Positions 1 to 7,429 are shown, counted from the first letter of the stretch. The stretch is DNA of 17,397 nt from Chloroflexota bacterium (GCA_016190545.1 JACPQI010000198.1:1-17397), one strand, 5' to 3'. The notes: generated from the sequence alone by a model not told the origin. Made by a program: numbers and translations.

Positions 1-240
<240 letters not shown>

Positions 241-251
241 ACCGAGTAATC

Positions 252-280
252 ACTATACTGCGGAGGCAGCCAATTTTCAA
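252..280 (-). promoter_or_regulatory. Sigma-70-type promoter of groEL
   Basis: On the minus strand, TTGAAA (280-275) and TATAGT (257-252) are separated by exactly 17 bases. The expected start site falls at the edge of the CIRCE operator. Both boxes match the consensus at five of six positions. Confidence 0.85.
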
Positions 281-331
281 GAGGCAGGGGAGCTCAGCCC
301 TGTTCGGCCCGAGAGGACGTGCGGGCGGCGC

Positions 332-556
332 TTACTTTTGCTCGTACAGCTTCACAACACGGACGGTCCCCGGAGGGGCCGCCTGAACGCACAGGTCGCA
401 GAGGGTGCATTCATCGACGTTCTCTTCCCGGATGCGCAGCTTCTGGTCTTTCTCTTGAGCGAAGATATCGACGGGGCATACTTCCGCAAGCTTCTTGACC
501 AGGTCAGGCTGGGCAGCGACCTTAGCATCTACCTCGATACGTATAAACATGCCCAT
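332..556 (-). CDS. Small single-cluster [4Fe-4S] ferredoxin-like protein
   Basis: About 74 residues. With the start chosen here the candidate iron-sulfur ligands are C27 (in EVCPVDIF) and C50, C53, C56 (in CTLCDLC). This is the second-cluster half of a bacterial 2[4Fe-4S] ferredoxin: the distal CP cysteine is kept, but the position that would serve the first cluster reads AAPPG, so one [4Fe-4S] cluster is predicted. FixX-type proteins have a comparable layout. Start choice: the ATG at 565 directly abuts the AGGAGG, so the ATG at 556 (9-base spacing) is preferred. The Shine-Dalgarno overlaps the stop codon of the preceding ligase gene, which suggests translational coupling. It is the last gene of the hydratase-lyase-ligase operon. 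Its redox partner is not visible, so its role there is unknown. Confidence 0.85.
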   Translation of the reverse strand: MGMFIRIEVDAKVAAQPDLVKKLAEVCPVDIFAQEKDQKLRIREENVDECTLCDLCVQAAPPGTVRVVKLYEQK

Positions 557-565
557 CGTAGCCAT

Positions 566-571
566 CCTCCT
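566..571 (-). promoter_or_regulatory. Ribosome-binding site that decides the ferredoxin start
   Basis: A full AGGAGG overlaps the TAG stop of the upstream ligase alpha gene (572-570). It touches the ATG at 565 with zero spacing but stands 9 bases before the ATG at 556, which favours the second ATG as the start. Confidence 0.7.
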
Positions 572-1463
572 AGAGCCGCCGCTTGACTAGCCCTGGGATC
601 TCAGATATCCCTTCGGCCACCAGAATGCCTGATTCTTGCAGCAGCCGGATCTTCTCTGTTGCGGTGTCTGACTTGCCTTCCACGATGGTCCCGGCGTGCC
701 CGAACCGCATTCCCGGCATCTTGTCCATGAAGCGCCCGGCCATGAAGGCGACGATGGGCAGCCGGGTGTTGTGCTCTCGTATGTGCCGAGCAAGCTGGGC
801 CTCCATGGGGCCGCCCGGCTCGGAGTAGATGACGATGGCTTTGGTCTCCGGGTCTTTTTCGAATAGCGGGAGCAGCTCGGCGTAGGTGTTGCCGATGATA
901 GGGTCGCCCCCGATGCTGATGGCGGTGCTCTGCCCCAACCCCGCCGCTGTGAGGGCGTTGCATATCTCCGTGGTCATCCCGCCGCTGCGGGACATGACCC
1001 CGACCGCGCCGGGCGCGAAGGCCTTGCGCGTGTCTGCCGCCGTCCCCCCGATCCCTCCCATTTTGGCCTTGCCCGGCGAGATGATGCCAAGGGTGTTCGG
1101 CCCGATGATGCGAGCGCTCTTCATGTTCGCGATCTCGATGAACTCGGCGACCTCGCCCCTGGGTATCCGCTCCGTGACCACGACGATGAGTTTGATCCCG
1201 GCGTCCAGCGCCTCCAGGACGGCGTCCCGGGCGAAGGCCGGAGGCACGACGACGACGGAGCCATCCACGCGTGTCTGCTCCGTGATCTGACGCACGGTGT
1301 CGTAGACCGGGACCCCATACACATCTCGTCCTTTTCGACCGGGGGTGACGCCGCCTACGACTTTGGAGCCGTAGTCCAGGCATTCCCTGGTCATGCTCAC
1401 CGCTTCCCGGCCGGTGATCCCCTGAATGATAAACGCAGTCTGTTTGTCTACGAGGATGGACAT
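570..1463 (-). CDS. Acyl-CoA ligase (NDP-forming), alpha subunit, SucD/MtkB-like
   Basis: 297 residues, the normal length for the alpha subunit of succinyl-CoA or malate-CoA ligase. The N-terminal CoA-binding Rossmann domain shows QGITGRE and GGVTPGRKG. The ligase domain has IGGDPIIG and the phosphohistidine loop RFGHAGTIV, with H256 as the predicted phosphorylated residue. Divergent points: the usual GPNCPG reads GPNTLG, the usual SRSGTL reads SRSGGM, and the IGEIGG loop is YSEPGG. The SRSGGM form recalls ATP-citrate lyase. Start: the ATG at 1463 follows AAGGAG inside the end of the beta gene, one base after its stop. An upstream in-frame ATG at 1508 lies inside the beta gene and was rejected. 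Context with a CitE/Mcl-type lyase suggests malate, citramalate, mesaconate or citrate rather than plain succinate as substrate; this is inference. Confidence 0.88.
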   Translation of the reverse strand: MSILVDKQTAFIIQGITGREAVSMTRECLDYGSKVVGGVTPGRKGRDVYGVPVYDTVRQITEQTRVDGSVVVVPPAFARDAVLEALDAGIKLIVVVTERIPRGEVAEFIEIANMKSARIIGPNTLGIISPGKAKMGGIGGTAADTRKAFAPGAVGVMSRSGGMTTEICNALTAAGLGQSTAISIGGDPIIGNTYAELLPLFEKDPETKAIVIYSEPGGPMEAQLARHIREHNTRLPIVAFMAGRFMDKMPGMRFGHAGTIVEGKSDTATEKIRLLQESGILVAEGISEIPGLVKRRL

Positions 1464-1464
1464 G

Positions 1465-2670
1465 TTATGCTCCTTGCATCTTGGCTGCCGCCCGCCGGGC
1501 CGCCTCATCCATGGAGACGGAGCGGTCGACGTAGTCTACCCCGTACTTCCTGAGGATTTTGAATCCTTCCTCCTCCCAGGAACCGGGGATGCGAAAGACG
1601 GCGATTTTCTCCGCAGGGTCGTGGCCGGCCTCCACCACGGCTTTGATGACGCCGCGGGCCACGATGTCCACTCGGGTGTTGCTGACCACATTCATCATGA
1701 CCGCTATCTTCTTTACCCCAGGCTTGGAGAGGATGAGTTTGGTCAGCCCGTAGGCCTTGCGTACACTGGGGTTCCCGCCGATTTCGCAGTAGTTGGCGGC
1801 GCGGCCCCCATGCTTGCGGACGGCGTCGAACAGGGTCAGGCTGCCGCCGCCGGCGCCGATGATGAGGCCCAGGTCGCCGTCGAACTCGACGACGCGACCC
1901 GCCACTCCGCGCGTGTCGACAGCATCCACTTTCATCCCGGCGACCTCGAACGGCGTTGGCGGGCGGGCCTGCCGCACGTCTTCCGCCCCCATGCCAAGCT
2001 CAGCCAGGAGGGAAGAGTGGCGGGTCCGGGCTTCCTCCTCCATGTCTATGTGGCAGTCCAGGCAGACCACATTCCCGTTCTGCAACTGGGCCAAGGGGTT
2101 GATTTCAGCGAGGGTCAAGCTGTATTGACGGAACAGGTTCACCAGGCGGACCAAGATGGGTGTGAGGCGGGTCAATTCGTTTCCGGTGATGCCTAGTGAA
2201 GCGACAGTCTCCTTGGCTTTGTAATCGGAGAAGGGGAGCACGTTTGATATGTGGACGCGGGCCAGGTGCTTGGGGTGCTTTTCGGCGACCTCTTCGATGT
2301 CGATCCCGCCCATGTCGCTGAAGAGGACCACCGGCCTTTTGGCCAGGGCATCGTAGGTGACGCCGAGGTAGTACTCCTTGGCGACCGGCGCTTTGGCTTC
2401 CACCAGGACAGAGCGCGGCAACTGGCCGCTGATGGGCAGCTTGAGGATGGCGGCAGCCGCGTCCCGGGCCTGCTCCGGCGTGTCGGCGAACTTCACTCCT
2501 CCCGCTTTCATGCGGCCACCGCTCAGCACCTGGGACTTCAGCACGATGGGGCCGCCGATCTCTTGGGCTTTCTTCTCCGCTTCGTCCGGCGTTTGGGCCG
2601 TTCCGCCTTTCGGCAGCGGCAGCCCGGCCTTCGCCAAGAGGTTCTTTGCCTCAAACTCGTAGAACCGCAT
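1465..2670 (-). CDS. Acyl-CoA ligase (NDP-forming), beta subunit, SucC/MtkA-like
   Basis: 401 residues with an N-terminal ATP-grasp domain and a C-terminal CoA-ligase domain. Family marks are the opening MRFYEFEAKNLLAKAG, the GGRMKAGGVKF loop (51-61), EYYLGVTYD (99-107), GGIDIEE (121-127) and AEINPL (188-193). The C-terminal domain departs from ordinary SucC: where SucC usually has an NGAGLAM loop and a following NFLDVGG, this protein has IGAGGGSLTLFDA (271-283) and ANYCEIGGNPS (292-302), a form I associate with ATP-citrate lyase. The ATG has an AAGGAGG site 6-7 bases upstream, and the gene sits 25 bases after the lyase. It should work with the alpha subunit, 1 base downstream, to form a CoA thioester with NTP hydrolysis. 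Exact substrate is not readable from sequence. Confidence 0.88.
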   Translation of the reverse strand: MRFYEFEAKNLLAKAGLPLPKGGTAQTPDEAEKKAQEIGGPIVLKSQVLSGGRMKAGGVKFADTPEQARDAAAAILKLPISGQLPRSVLVEAKAPVAKEYYLGVTYDALAKRPVVLFSDMGGIDIEEVAEKHPKHLARVHISNVLPFSDYKAKETVASLGITGNELTRLTPILVRLVNLFRQYSLTLAEINPLAQLQNGNVVCLDCHIDMEEEARTRHSSLLAELGMGAEDVRQARPPTPFEVAGMKVDAVDTRGVAGRVVEFDGDLGLIIGAGGGSLTLFDAVRKHGGRAANYCEIGGNPSVRKAYGLTKLILSKPGVKKIAVMMNVVSNTRVDIVARGVIKAVVEAGHDPAEKIAVFRIPGSWEEEGFKILRKYGVDYVDRSVSMDEAARRAAAKMQGA

Positions 2671-2695
2671 GTTCCCTCCTTGGAAGAGCAGCCCC

Positions 2696-3730
2696 TTAGG
2701 CGATCCGGCGCATCATCTCGAGAATGTCGTACCCGGTGACCTCTTTGGACTTGGCCGCCTGGGCAGCCAGGTACTCCGGGTCCACCTTGCCGGCCTGGAC
2801 CGCTTTGGCCAGGAGCATGAGCTTCCCTTTGATGGTAGCCTCATCGTGGAACTCCCCCGTCTCCGGGTCAGCCAGGGCGCCGCCGCCTAGCTTGTGATAA
2901 ATATCGACCGCACGCTTGGCGGACTTGATCTGTTCATCGCTGGGGGTAAAGCACTCGTTCGCAATCTCGGCCTGTTGGGGGTGAATGACCCAGGTGCCGT
3001 CCATGCCCAGGCTGGCGACCTCCTGGTTCTTGGCCCTGAGGGCCTGTTTGATTTTCTCTGCATCCGCCTCGGAAGCGTCCTTCCGAATGATCTCCAGGAA
3101 TGCGTTATCGATGGCATGAAGGCCGGCGGCCTTGGCGGCCACCGCCGTGGCCTGTTTCGCGTAGTGGAAGTTCTTGTTCTGGTCCTTGACCATCTCAGGG
3201 ACTCCCATGGCCGCCGAGAAGTCGGCGATGCCAAAGATGAGTCCAACCATTCGGTCGGAGGCTGCTCCAATCTTGTAGGCGTTGGTCAGCCCCAGGGGGG
3301 TTTCGATGAGGGCCTCAATCATGACGCGGGTCTTCCAGCCGCCCTCTCGCTCGAGGCTGTCAAGCAACGTTGCGACGTAGACGATTTCGCTGGGGTCGTT
3401 CACCTTGGGAAGAATGATCCCATGAAAGCGGTCCGGCGCTCCCAGCATGATGGCTTGCATATCGCCGAGGAAGAACTTGGACTTGATGTTGTTGGGGCGA
3501 ATCGTTATCACCCGGTGTCCGAAGTCCACGGTATTCAGGGCCTCTACCATTGTCTTGCGGGACTGCTCCCCCTTGAACTCATAGGGGCAGGCGTCTTCGA
3601 AGTCCGCCATAATGTGGTCCACCGGCGCCTTGGCTGCATTCTGGTGCATCTTCAGCGTGTGGCACGGGTAGGTGAGCTCAGTTCTGGGAACAACAAACCG
3701 TGTGACTCCTTTGGCGTTGATGACAAACAT
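2696..3730 (-). CDS. CitE/HpcH-HpaI family lyase, malyl-CoA / beta-methylmalyl-CoA / citramalyl-CoA lyase type
   Basis: 344 residues, close to Chloroflexus-type Mcl length. It is a TIM-barrel lyase that reversibly cleaves a 3-hydroxyacyl-CoA into acetyl- or propionyl-CoA plus glyoxylate or pyruvate. Seen in order: acidic motif MADFEDA (41-47), substrate arginine in ITIRPN (75-80), ILPKV (106-110), E143 in IETPLG and D170 in FGIADFSAAMG (predicted Mg2+ ligands), and DGTWVIHPQQAE (244-255). A C-terminal stretch of about 60 residues past the barrel fits the lid found in malyl-CoA lyases. The ATG is preceded by AGGAGG. It lies between the mesaconyl-CoA-type hydratase and the ligase genes, which supports the CoA-ester lyase role over the ACP-linked citrate lyase beta chain. 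Which hydroxyacyl-CoA is used is open. Confidence 0.87.
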   Translation of the reverse strand: MFVINAKGVTRFVVPRTELTYPCHTLKMHQNAAKAPVDHIMADFEDACPYEFKGEQSRKTMVEALNTVDFGHRVITIRPNNIKSKFFLGDMQAIMLGAPDRFHGIILPKVNDPSEIVYVATLLDSLEREGGWKTRVMIEALIETPLGLTNAYKIGAASDRMVGLIFGIADFSAAMGVPEMVKDQNKNFHYAKQATAVAAKAAGLHAIDNAFLEIIRKDASEADAEKIKQALRAKNQEVASLGMDGTWVIHPQQAEIANECFTPSDEQIKSAKRAVDIYHKLGGGALADPETGEFHDEATIKGKLMLLAKAVQAGKVDPEYLAAQAAKSKEVTGYDILEMMRRIA

Positions 3731-3850
3731 GCTCTCCTCCTTTTCAACAATGTGCCATCTGGGCTGGCGCCGCCTCGAGTTCCCAAGGATGCTCGGAGTG
3801 CCCGCAGGCCCGCATTATCGCGCTTCAATGAGGGGGCAGCGGCAGCACCC

Positions 3851-4813
3851 TCACATTCTCTTTGTGGGCACAGCGATAAAGTTGTCCAACGTTAACACTT
3901 CAACCGTATCGCCTTTGAACTTGTCACGTTCCTTCTCGGCCACGGGTCGCTCAGCAAACAGCCGCAGCCGCACGACTTCCAAGCCGGGCCTGTCTTTTGC
4001 CTGCCATGTGCCCAGGACTTCGTAGCCCGCCTTGACCTTCTGGCCTGGGTAGGTGGGAGCGGTATGGCGGCCTGTGTTCCAGCCCAGGTGTAAATGCCAG
4101 GGCAGCGCCCGGGACAGCCGCGAAAAGGCCGCTGAAATGATGGCGCCGCCGTACACCAGGTGGTCGTCCTGGAAGTGGACCTTGGCGTTGTTCATCGTCA
4201 TGACAGGGATCTGCGTCGCCAAGATGATGTCGATCTCCTGCTCCTCCGGGTGCAGGTACCGCGTGCCGTGGGCGAGGGTGGCCAGGGTGTTTGCCGGCGC
4301 GGGCCTGGCCGCAGGGATGTGGAGTTCGTCCAGCGATAGCTCGCGGCTGATGGCGGGGATGCTCTCGTGCTGGTCCGGCACCCGGCCCGCGTCCTGGTAG
4401 ACCATTACCCAGCGCTGGTACTCCAGCACTCGCTCGCCGGAGCCGTTCTGCCCCCAGGTCCGCACGTAAACGATGCCGCGCTGCGGCCCCTTCCCTTGCT
4501 TCCCCGTGATCTCCGAGAAGGCATGCACCATCTCGCCTTCTTGCAGGGGTTTCAGGAACCGGAGCCGCGCATACTCCAGGTTGGCCTGAGCATTGTAGGA
4601 GATGTCGTGGACGGAGAGGCCGAAAACGGTGTGGAAGAGAAAGAGGGGGTGGACGGTCTTGCCGGACGGAGGCGCGTAGGCCTGGTTCTGGTCTTTCGTC
4701 AACTCCCAATAGTGGCGGTGCCGCTGCGGGGTGACGAGAACCGCCCCATGGTCCAACTTCTCCCCAATAACAAAGTCCTGGAAATACTTGGTGGCTTTCG
4801 GCAGGAATTGCAC
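3851..4813 (-). CDS. MaoC-type (double hot-dog) hydratase, mesaconyl-CoA hydratase-like
   Basis: 320 residues with two hot-dog halves. The N-terminal half has the block FHTVFGLSVHDISYNAQANL (61-80) followed by YVRTWGQNG and VLEYQRWVMV. The C-terminal half carries the hydratase-type NNAKVHF (208-214, H213 likely catalytic), LVYGGAIIS and NTGRHTAPTYPG. From memory these blocks match mesaconyl-CoA hydratases of the 3-hydroxypropionate bicycle and ethylmalonyl-CoA pathway, which interconvert mesaconyl-CoA and beta-methylmalyl-CoA. The start is GTG at 4813, chosen because GAGGAG stands 5 bases upstream and a promoter lies just before it. It is the first gene of the operon and its product would feed, or be fed by, the lyase next door. 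An itaconyl-CoA or mesaconyl-C4-CoA hydratase activity (giving citramalyl-CoA) is also possible. Confidence 0.82.
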   Translation of the reverse strand: MQFLPKATKYFQDFVIGEKLDHGAVLVTPQRHRHYWELTKDQNQAYAPPSGKTVHPLFLFHTVFGLSVHDISYNAQANLEYARLRFLKPLQEGEMVHAFSEITGKQGKGPQRGIVYVRTWGQNGSGERVLEYQRWVMVYQDAGRVPDQHESIPAISRELSLDELHIPAARPAPANTLATLAHGTRYLHPEEQEIDIILATQIPVMTMNNAKVHFQDDHLVYGGAIISAAFSRLSRALPWHLHLGWNTGRHTAPTYPGQKVKAGYEVLGTWQAKDRPGLEVVRLRLFAERPVAEKERDKFKGDTVEVLTLDNFIAVPTKRM

Positions 4814-4845
4814 ACCCGCTCCTCGCCTGGAAGATGCCGTCGGAA

Positions 4846-4874
4846 AGCATAGGTGAAAGCGGCGGTTGGGTCAA
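4846..4874 (-). promoter_or_regulatory. Sigma-70-type promoter of the hydratase-lyase-ligase operon
   Basis: On the minus strand, TTGACC (4874-4869) and TATGCT (4851-4846) are separated by 17 bases. The predicted start site is about 25 bases before the GTG of the hydratase gene, a leader just long enough for the GAGGAG ribosome-binding site. It makes the five downstream genes one transcription unit separate from the CoA-transferase operon. Confidence 0.75.
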
Positions 4875-5107
4875 GGCTACATTGGTGGTCGGCCTCTGGA
4901 AGCGGGTTCCTTCACCGCCGCAAGCGAACATCTAGCCCTAAGCAAGCTTTCAACGCAGTTCGCCGCCCGCTGACCGGCTGCCTGACTTGCCGTGTGGCAG
5001 GAGCAGGACCCCGGTCAGTTTTTCAGGGGAGCATCCCACCTTTCCCGCCCGTGTTCACCGGGGGTATGATAGATACATCGGGACGCCTTGTGCGGCTGCG
5101 GTTGTGT

Positions 5108-5136
5108 GAAAGAGGCCCGGGAATCTGGCCTCTTTC
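5108..5136 (-). terminator. Hairpin, probable terminator after the CoA-transferase operon
   Basis: A perfect 10-bp stem, GAAAGAGGCC paired with GGCCTCTTTC, encloses a 9-base loop, 26 bases past the stop of the beta subunit gene. The tail on the minus strand is only weakly T-rich, so the terminator call rests on the stem and its position. Confidence 0.55.
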
Positions 5137-5162
5137 TCTTGTGCCTGAGCTGCGCAGGGCTA

Positions 5163-5837
5163 CTAGCCCAACGTCATCTCTTTGACCGTCCGGGGAATGC
5201 GCAGCGTCGCCTCTGTGATGGACTGGACCATTTCGGGCGTCCAGCCCGGCGCAACCTCCAGCAGCGTCATCCCCCGCCTATCGATGGCGATGACGGCCAC
5301 ATCCGTCACCACCAAGTCCACGCAGCGCCGCGCCGTCAGGGGGTAGGTGCAGCGCTTGACCAGGCGCGGAGTCCCTTTCTTATCGGTGTGTTCCATGACA
5401 ACGATGAGCGTGTTCGCGCCCACGGCGATGTCGGCAGCGCCGCCCACACTGCCGATGCCGCGTGAGGGGATCATCCAGTTAGCCAGGTCGCCTTTCTCCG
5501 AGACTTGGAAAGAGCCGAGGACCGCGAAGTCCACGTGTCCGCCGCGCAGCATGGCGAATGACGTGGCCTGGTCGCACACGGACCCGCCTGGCCCCAGGCG
5601 GGCTGGCCGCCCCAGGGCATCCACCACGTCCGGTTCCGCTTCTTCCAGTGTTTCCACGCCCTGAATACCCAAGGCCCCGTTCTCGGTTTGGAAGGTGACC
5701 GCCTCCTTATCCGGGATGAAGGTGGCTACCAGGCTGGGGATGCCTACCCCCAGATTCGCGACGGTGCCACGGGGCAGTTCGCGGGCCACCCGCATGGCCA
5801 TGACCTCTTGCGTCAGCCGTGGCGGTAGCTCCATCAT
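5163..5837 (-). CDS. scoB: 3-oxoacid CoA-transferase, beta subunit
   Basis: 224 residues, typical for ScoB/AtoA-type beta subunits. These heterodimers move CoA from succinyl-CoA or acetyl-CoA to a 3-oxoacid or short fatty acid through a glutamyl-CoA intermediate. The catalytic glutamate lies in TENGALGIQG, and further family blocks are LGVGIPSLVA, SFAMLRGGHVDFAVLG, VSEKGDLANWMIPSRG and VMEHTDKKGTPRLVKRCTYP. The start overlaps the alpha gene's stop by four bases (ATGA), so the two subunits should be translationally coupled. A hairpin follows. Substrate is not fixed by sequence; the symbol follows the best-known family member. Confidence 0.92.
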   Translation of the reverse strand: MMELPPRLTQEVMAMRVARELPRGTVANLGVGIPSLVATFIPDKEAVTFQTENGALGIQGVETLEEAEPDVVDALGRPARLGPGGSVCDQATSFAMLRGGHVDFAVLGSFQVSEKGDLANWMIPSRGIGSVGGAADIAVGANTLIVVMEHTDKKGTPRLVKRCTYPLTARRCVDLVVTDVAVIAIDRRGMTLLEVAPGWTPEMVQSITEATLRIPRTVKEMTLG

Positions 5838-6541
5838 GACCCGCCCTCCGTCTTGACGATGCGGTCCACGAAGATGTACGGCGTCATGACCGTGTCCGGG
5901 TCAAGCTCTCCGTACGGCACAATCCTGTCCACCTCGGCGATGGTCACCCGGCCAGCCATGGCCATGAGGGGATTGAAGTTGCGCGCCACCCGGTGGTAGA
6001 TGAGGTTGCCTTTGGTATCCGCCACTGAGGCCCGCACCAGGGCGAAGTCCGCCTTCAAGGGAAGCTCTAAGAGATAGGTCTTGCCCTGCGCGCGCACCGT
6101 CCGTTTCCCAGTAGCGAAGAGCGTGCCTACGCCTACGGGCGTGAGAAAGCCGCCCAGCCCTGCGCCGCCGGCCCGGATCCGCTCCGCCAGGGTGCCTTGC
6201 GGCACCAATTCCACCTCCAATGTCCCCTCTTTGAACTGCTGCTCCACGGCGTTGACCATGGATGGGCGTCGCGGCACGGCAAAGCTGGCGATGAGCTTCT
6301 TGGCCATGCGGTTCGTGATGATCTGGTAACCGTCCTCCCAGTTGAGCTTGTCGCCCAGCATCTGGTTGGCGATGACCGTCAGGCCCTTGGGGCCGCGCGC
6401 CACCAGGGCTTTGACCAGGCCGACGGGCGTGCCCACGCCCGCGAACCCGCCCACCATGATGGTGGCGCTGTCCTGGACGTCACGGACCGCCTCGGCCAGG
6501 CTGGCGCAAATCTCCCCCCGTGTTGGTTGATTGACGATCAT
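5834..6541 (-). CDS. scoA: 3-oxoacid CoA-transferase, alpha subunit
   Basis: 235 residues, full length for a ScoA/AtoD-type alpha subunit, which supplies the CoA-binding part of the transferase. Seen: the glycine-rich loop MVGGFAGVGTP, the block QGTLAERIRAGGAG followed by GFLTPVGVGT, then ARNFNPLMAMA and the C-terminal ELDPDTVMTPYIFVDRIV. The ATG at 6541 has an AAGGA site about 9 bases upstream. It lies 30 bases after the nfo stop with no promoter seen between, so it is probably transcribed with nfo. The neighbouring but separately promoted mesaconyl-CoA-type operon raises the possibility that this transferase activates a dicarboxylate there, but family features point to an ordinary 3-oxoacid or short-chain acid transferase. 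Confidence 0.92.
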   Translation of the reverse strand: MIVNQPTRGEICASLAEAVRDVQDSATIMVGGFAGVGTPVGLVKALVARGPKGLTVIANQMLGDKLNWEDGYQIITNRMAKKLIASFAVPRRPSMVNAVEQQFKEGTLEVELVPQGTLAERIRAGGAGLGGFLTPVGVGTLFATGKRTVRAQGKTYLLELPLKADFALVRASVADTKGNLIYHRVARNFNPLMAMAGRVTIAEVDRIVPYGELDPDTVMTPYIFVDRIVKTEGGS

Positions 6542-6571
6542 GCTCTTGTTCCTTTGTAAAAGCCGCGACGC

Positions 6572-7429
6572 TTAAGGGTCCAGGCCCAACTTCTCCCGGA
6601 TGTCTTTCAAGATGCCCACGTTCTGCTGGTCCGGTCCCTGGTGTTCAAACCCAGGCACCTCCAGGAGGAACGGCAAGGCCTTGAAGGCCGGGTGGCCCAT
6701 GATGGTCTCGAAGCCTTTCACACCGATATGCCCCTGGCCGATGTTCTCGTGCCGGTCCACGCCCCAGCCCATGACGCCCTTGGAATCGTTGGCGTGCACC
6801 GCCACCAGCTTATCGACGCCGACCTCCTTATCGAATTCGTCCATGGCGCGATTGAGGCCGTCTTTGCTCGCCACGTCATAGCCCGCCGCCCAGCTATGCT
6901 CTGTATCGAGGCACACCTTCACGCGCGGGCTGCCGATGGTCCGGATGACGGTGCCGATGTCCGAGAAGCGGGCGCCTACGTGCTGGCCCATGCCTGCGCT
7001 GTTCTCGATGACCAGCCACACGTCCGGCGGTGTGGCCTCCAGCACCTCGATCATGGCGTCCGCCACCTGCTTGAGCACAGCGTCGTAGCCCGCTCCCTTG
7101 TGGCTTCCGATGTGAAAGATGACGCCCTTGGCTGCGACGGCGTGTGCCAGCTCCATGTACTCCTTCAGGGAGTGAACGGCCTTGGGCAGGTTGCCCGGCG
7201 TCTGGGTAGCCAGGTTGATGAGGTAGATGCCGTGCAGGTACGTGGGGCCGATGTTGTGGTCGGCGGCTTTGCGCTTGTAGGCCGCCGTCTGCTCGGGTGG
7301 CGGCATCTTGAACCGCCAGCTTTGCGGCCCGGAGCCGAAGATTTGGACTGCCTCCGCGCCGATCTCCCTTGCGCGGTCCACGGCCTGGTCTATGCCGCCG
7401 GACGTGGACACATGGGCGCCAATCTTCAT
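6572..7429 (-). CDS. nfo: Endonuclease IV (apurinic/apyrimidinic endonuclease)
   Basis: 285 residues, the family norm. It incises DNA 5' to abasic sites in base-excision repair using three zinc ions in a TIM barrel. All nine metal ligands known from E. coli Nfo have counterparts: H66 (LHGIYLINLA), H106 (FHIGSH), E142 (IENSAG), D175 and H178 (CLDTEHSWAAGYD), H212 (HANDSK), D225 and H227 (DRHENIGQGHIG) and E257 (LLEVPG). The usual Cys in DTCH is Glu here, which is not a ligand. The ATG has GGGAGG 7 bases upstream. It is the first gene of a likely nfo-scoA-scoB transcription unit and is divergent from pabB. Confidence 0.96.
   Translation of the reverse strand: MKIGAHVSTSGGIDQAVDRAREIGAEAVQIFGSGPQSWRFKMPPPEQTAAYKRKAADHNIGPTYLHGIYLINLATQTPGNLPKAVHSLKEYMELAHAVAAKGVIFHIGSHKGAGYDAVLKQVADAMIEVLEATPPDVWLVIENSAGMGQHVGARFSDIGTVIRTIGSPRVKVCLDTEHSWAAGYDVASKDGLNRAMDEFDKEVGVDKLVAVHANDSKGVMGWGVDRHENIGQGHIGVKGFETIMGHPAFKALPFLLEVPGFEHQGPDQQNVGILKDIREKLGLDP

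Larger units (their letters stand above)
4814..5162. other. Intergenic region between CoA-transferase beta gene and hydratase gene
   Basis: This is the longest non-coding stretch of the window (349 bases). It holds the promoter at 4846-4874 and the hairpin at 5108-5136. No reading frame in between resembles a known protein, and I see no tRNA-like or riboswitch-like structure. Confidence 0.6.

Noticed and set aside
241..331. Terminator between the ferredoxin gene and the groEL promoter
   Set aside because: Only a weak 5-bp stem (CAGGG/CCCTG) without a T-tract; not enough to call, so readthrough into groEL cannot be excluded.
1464..1508. 15-residue upstream extension of the ligase alpha subunit
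   Set aside because: It lies inside the 3' end of the beta subunit gene; the ATG at 1463 has its own AAGGAG and gives the standard N-terminus MSILVDKQT.
1426..2196. 256-residue plus-strand open frame
   Set aside because: Antisense to the ligase beta gene and the start of the alpha gene; no recognisable domain.
2894..3895. 333-residue plus-strand open frame
   Set aside because: It lies antisense across the lyase gene, whose protein has clear family motifs; the frame has no recognisable domain and is a high-GC shadow.
3951..4931. 326-residue minus-strand open frame over the hydratase gene
   Set aside because: A shifted frame of the hydratase, rich in Arg, Pro and Gly with no motif; it also runs through the operon promoter.
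5065..5072. TATGAT on the plus strand as a possible promoter
   Set aside because: No -35 box at a suitable distance and no plus-strand gene downstream.
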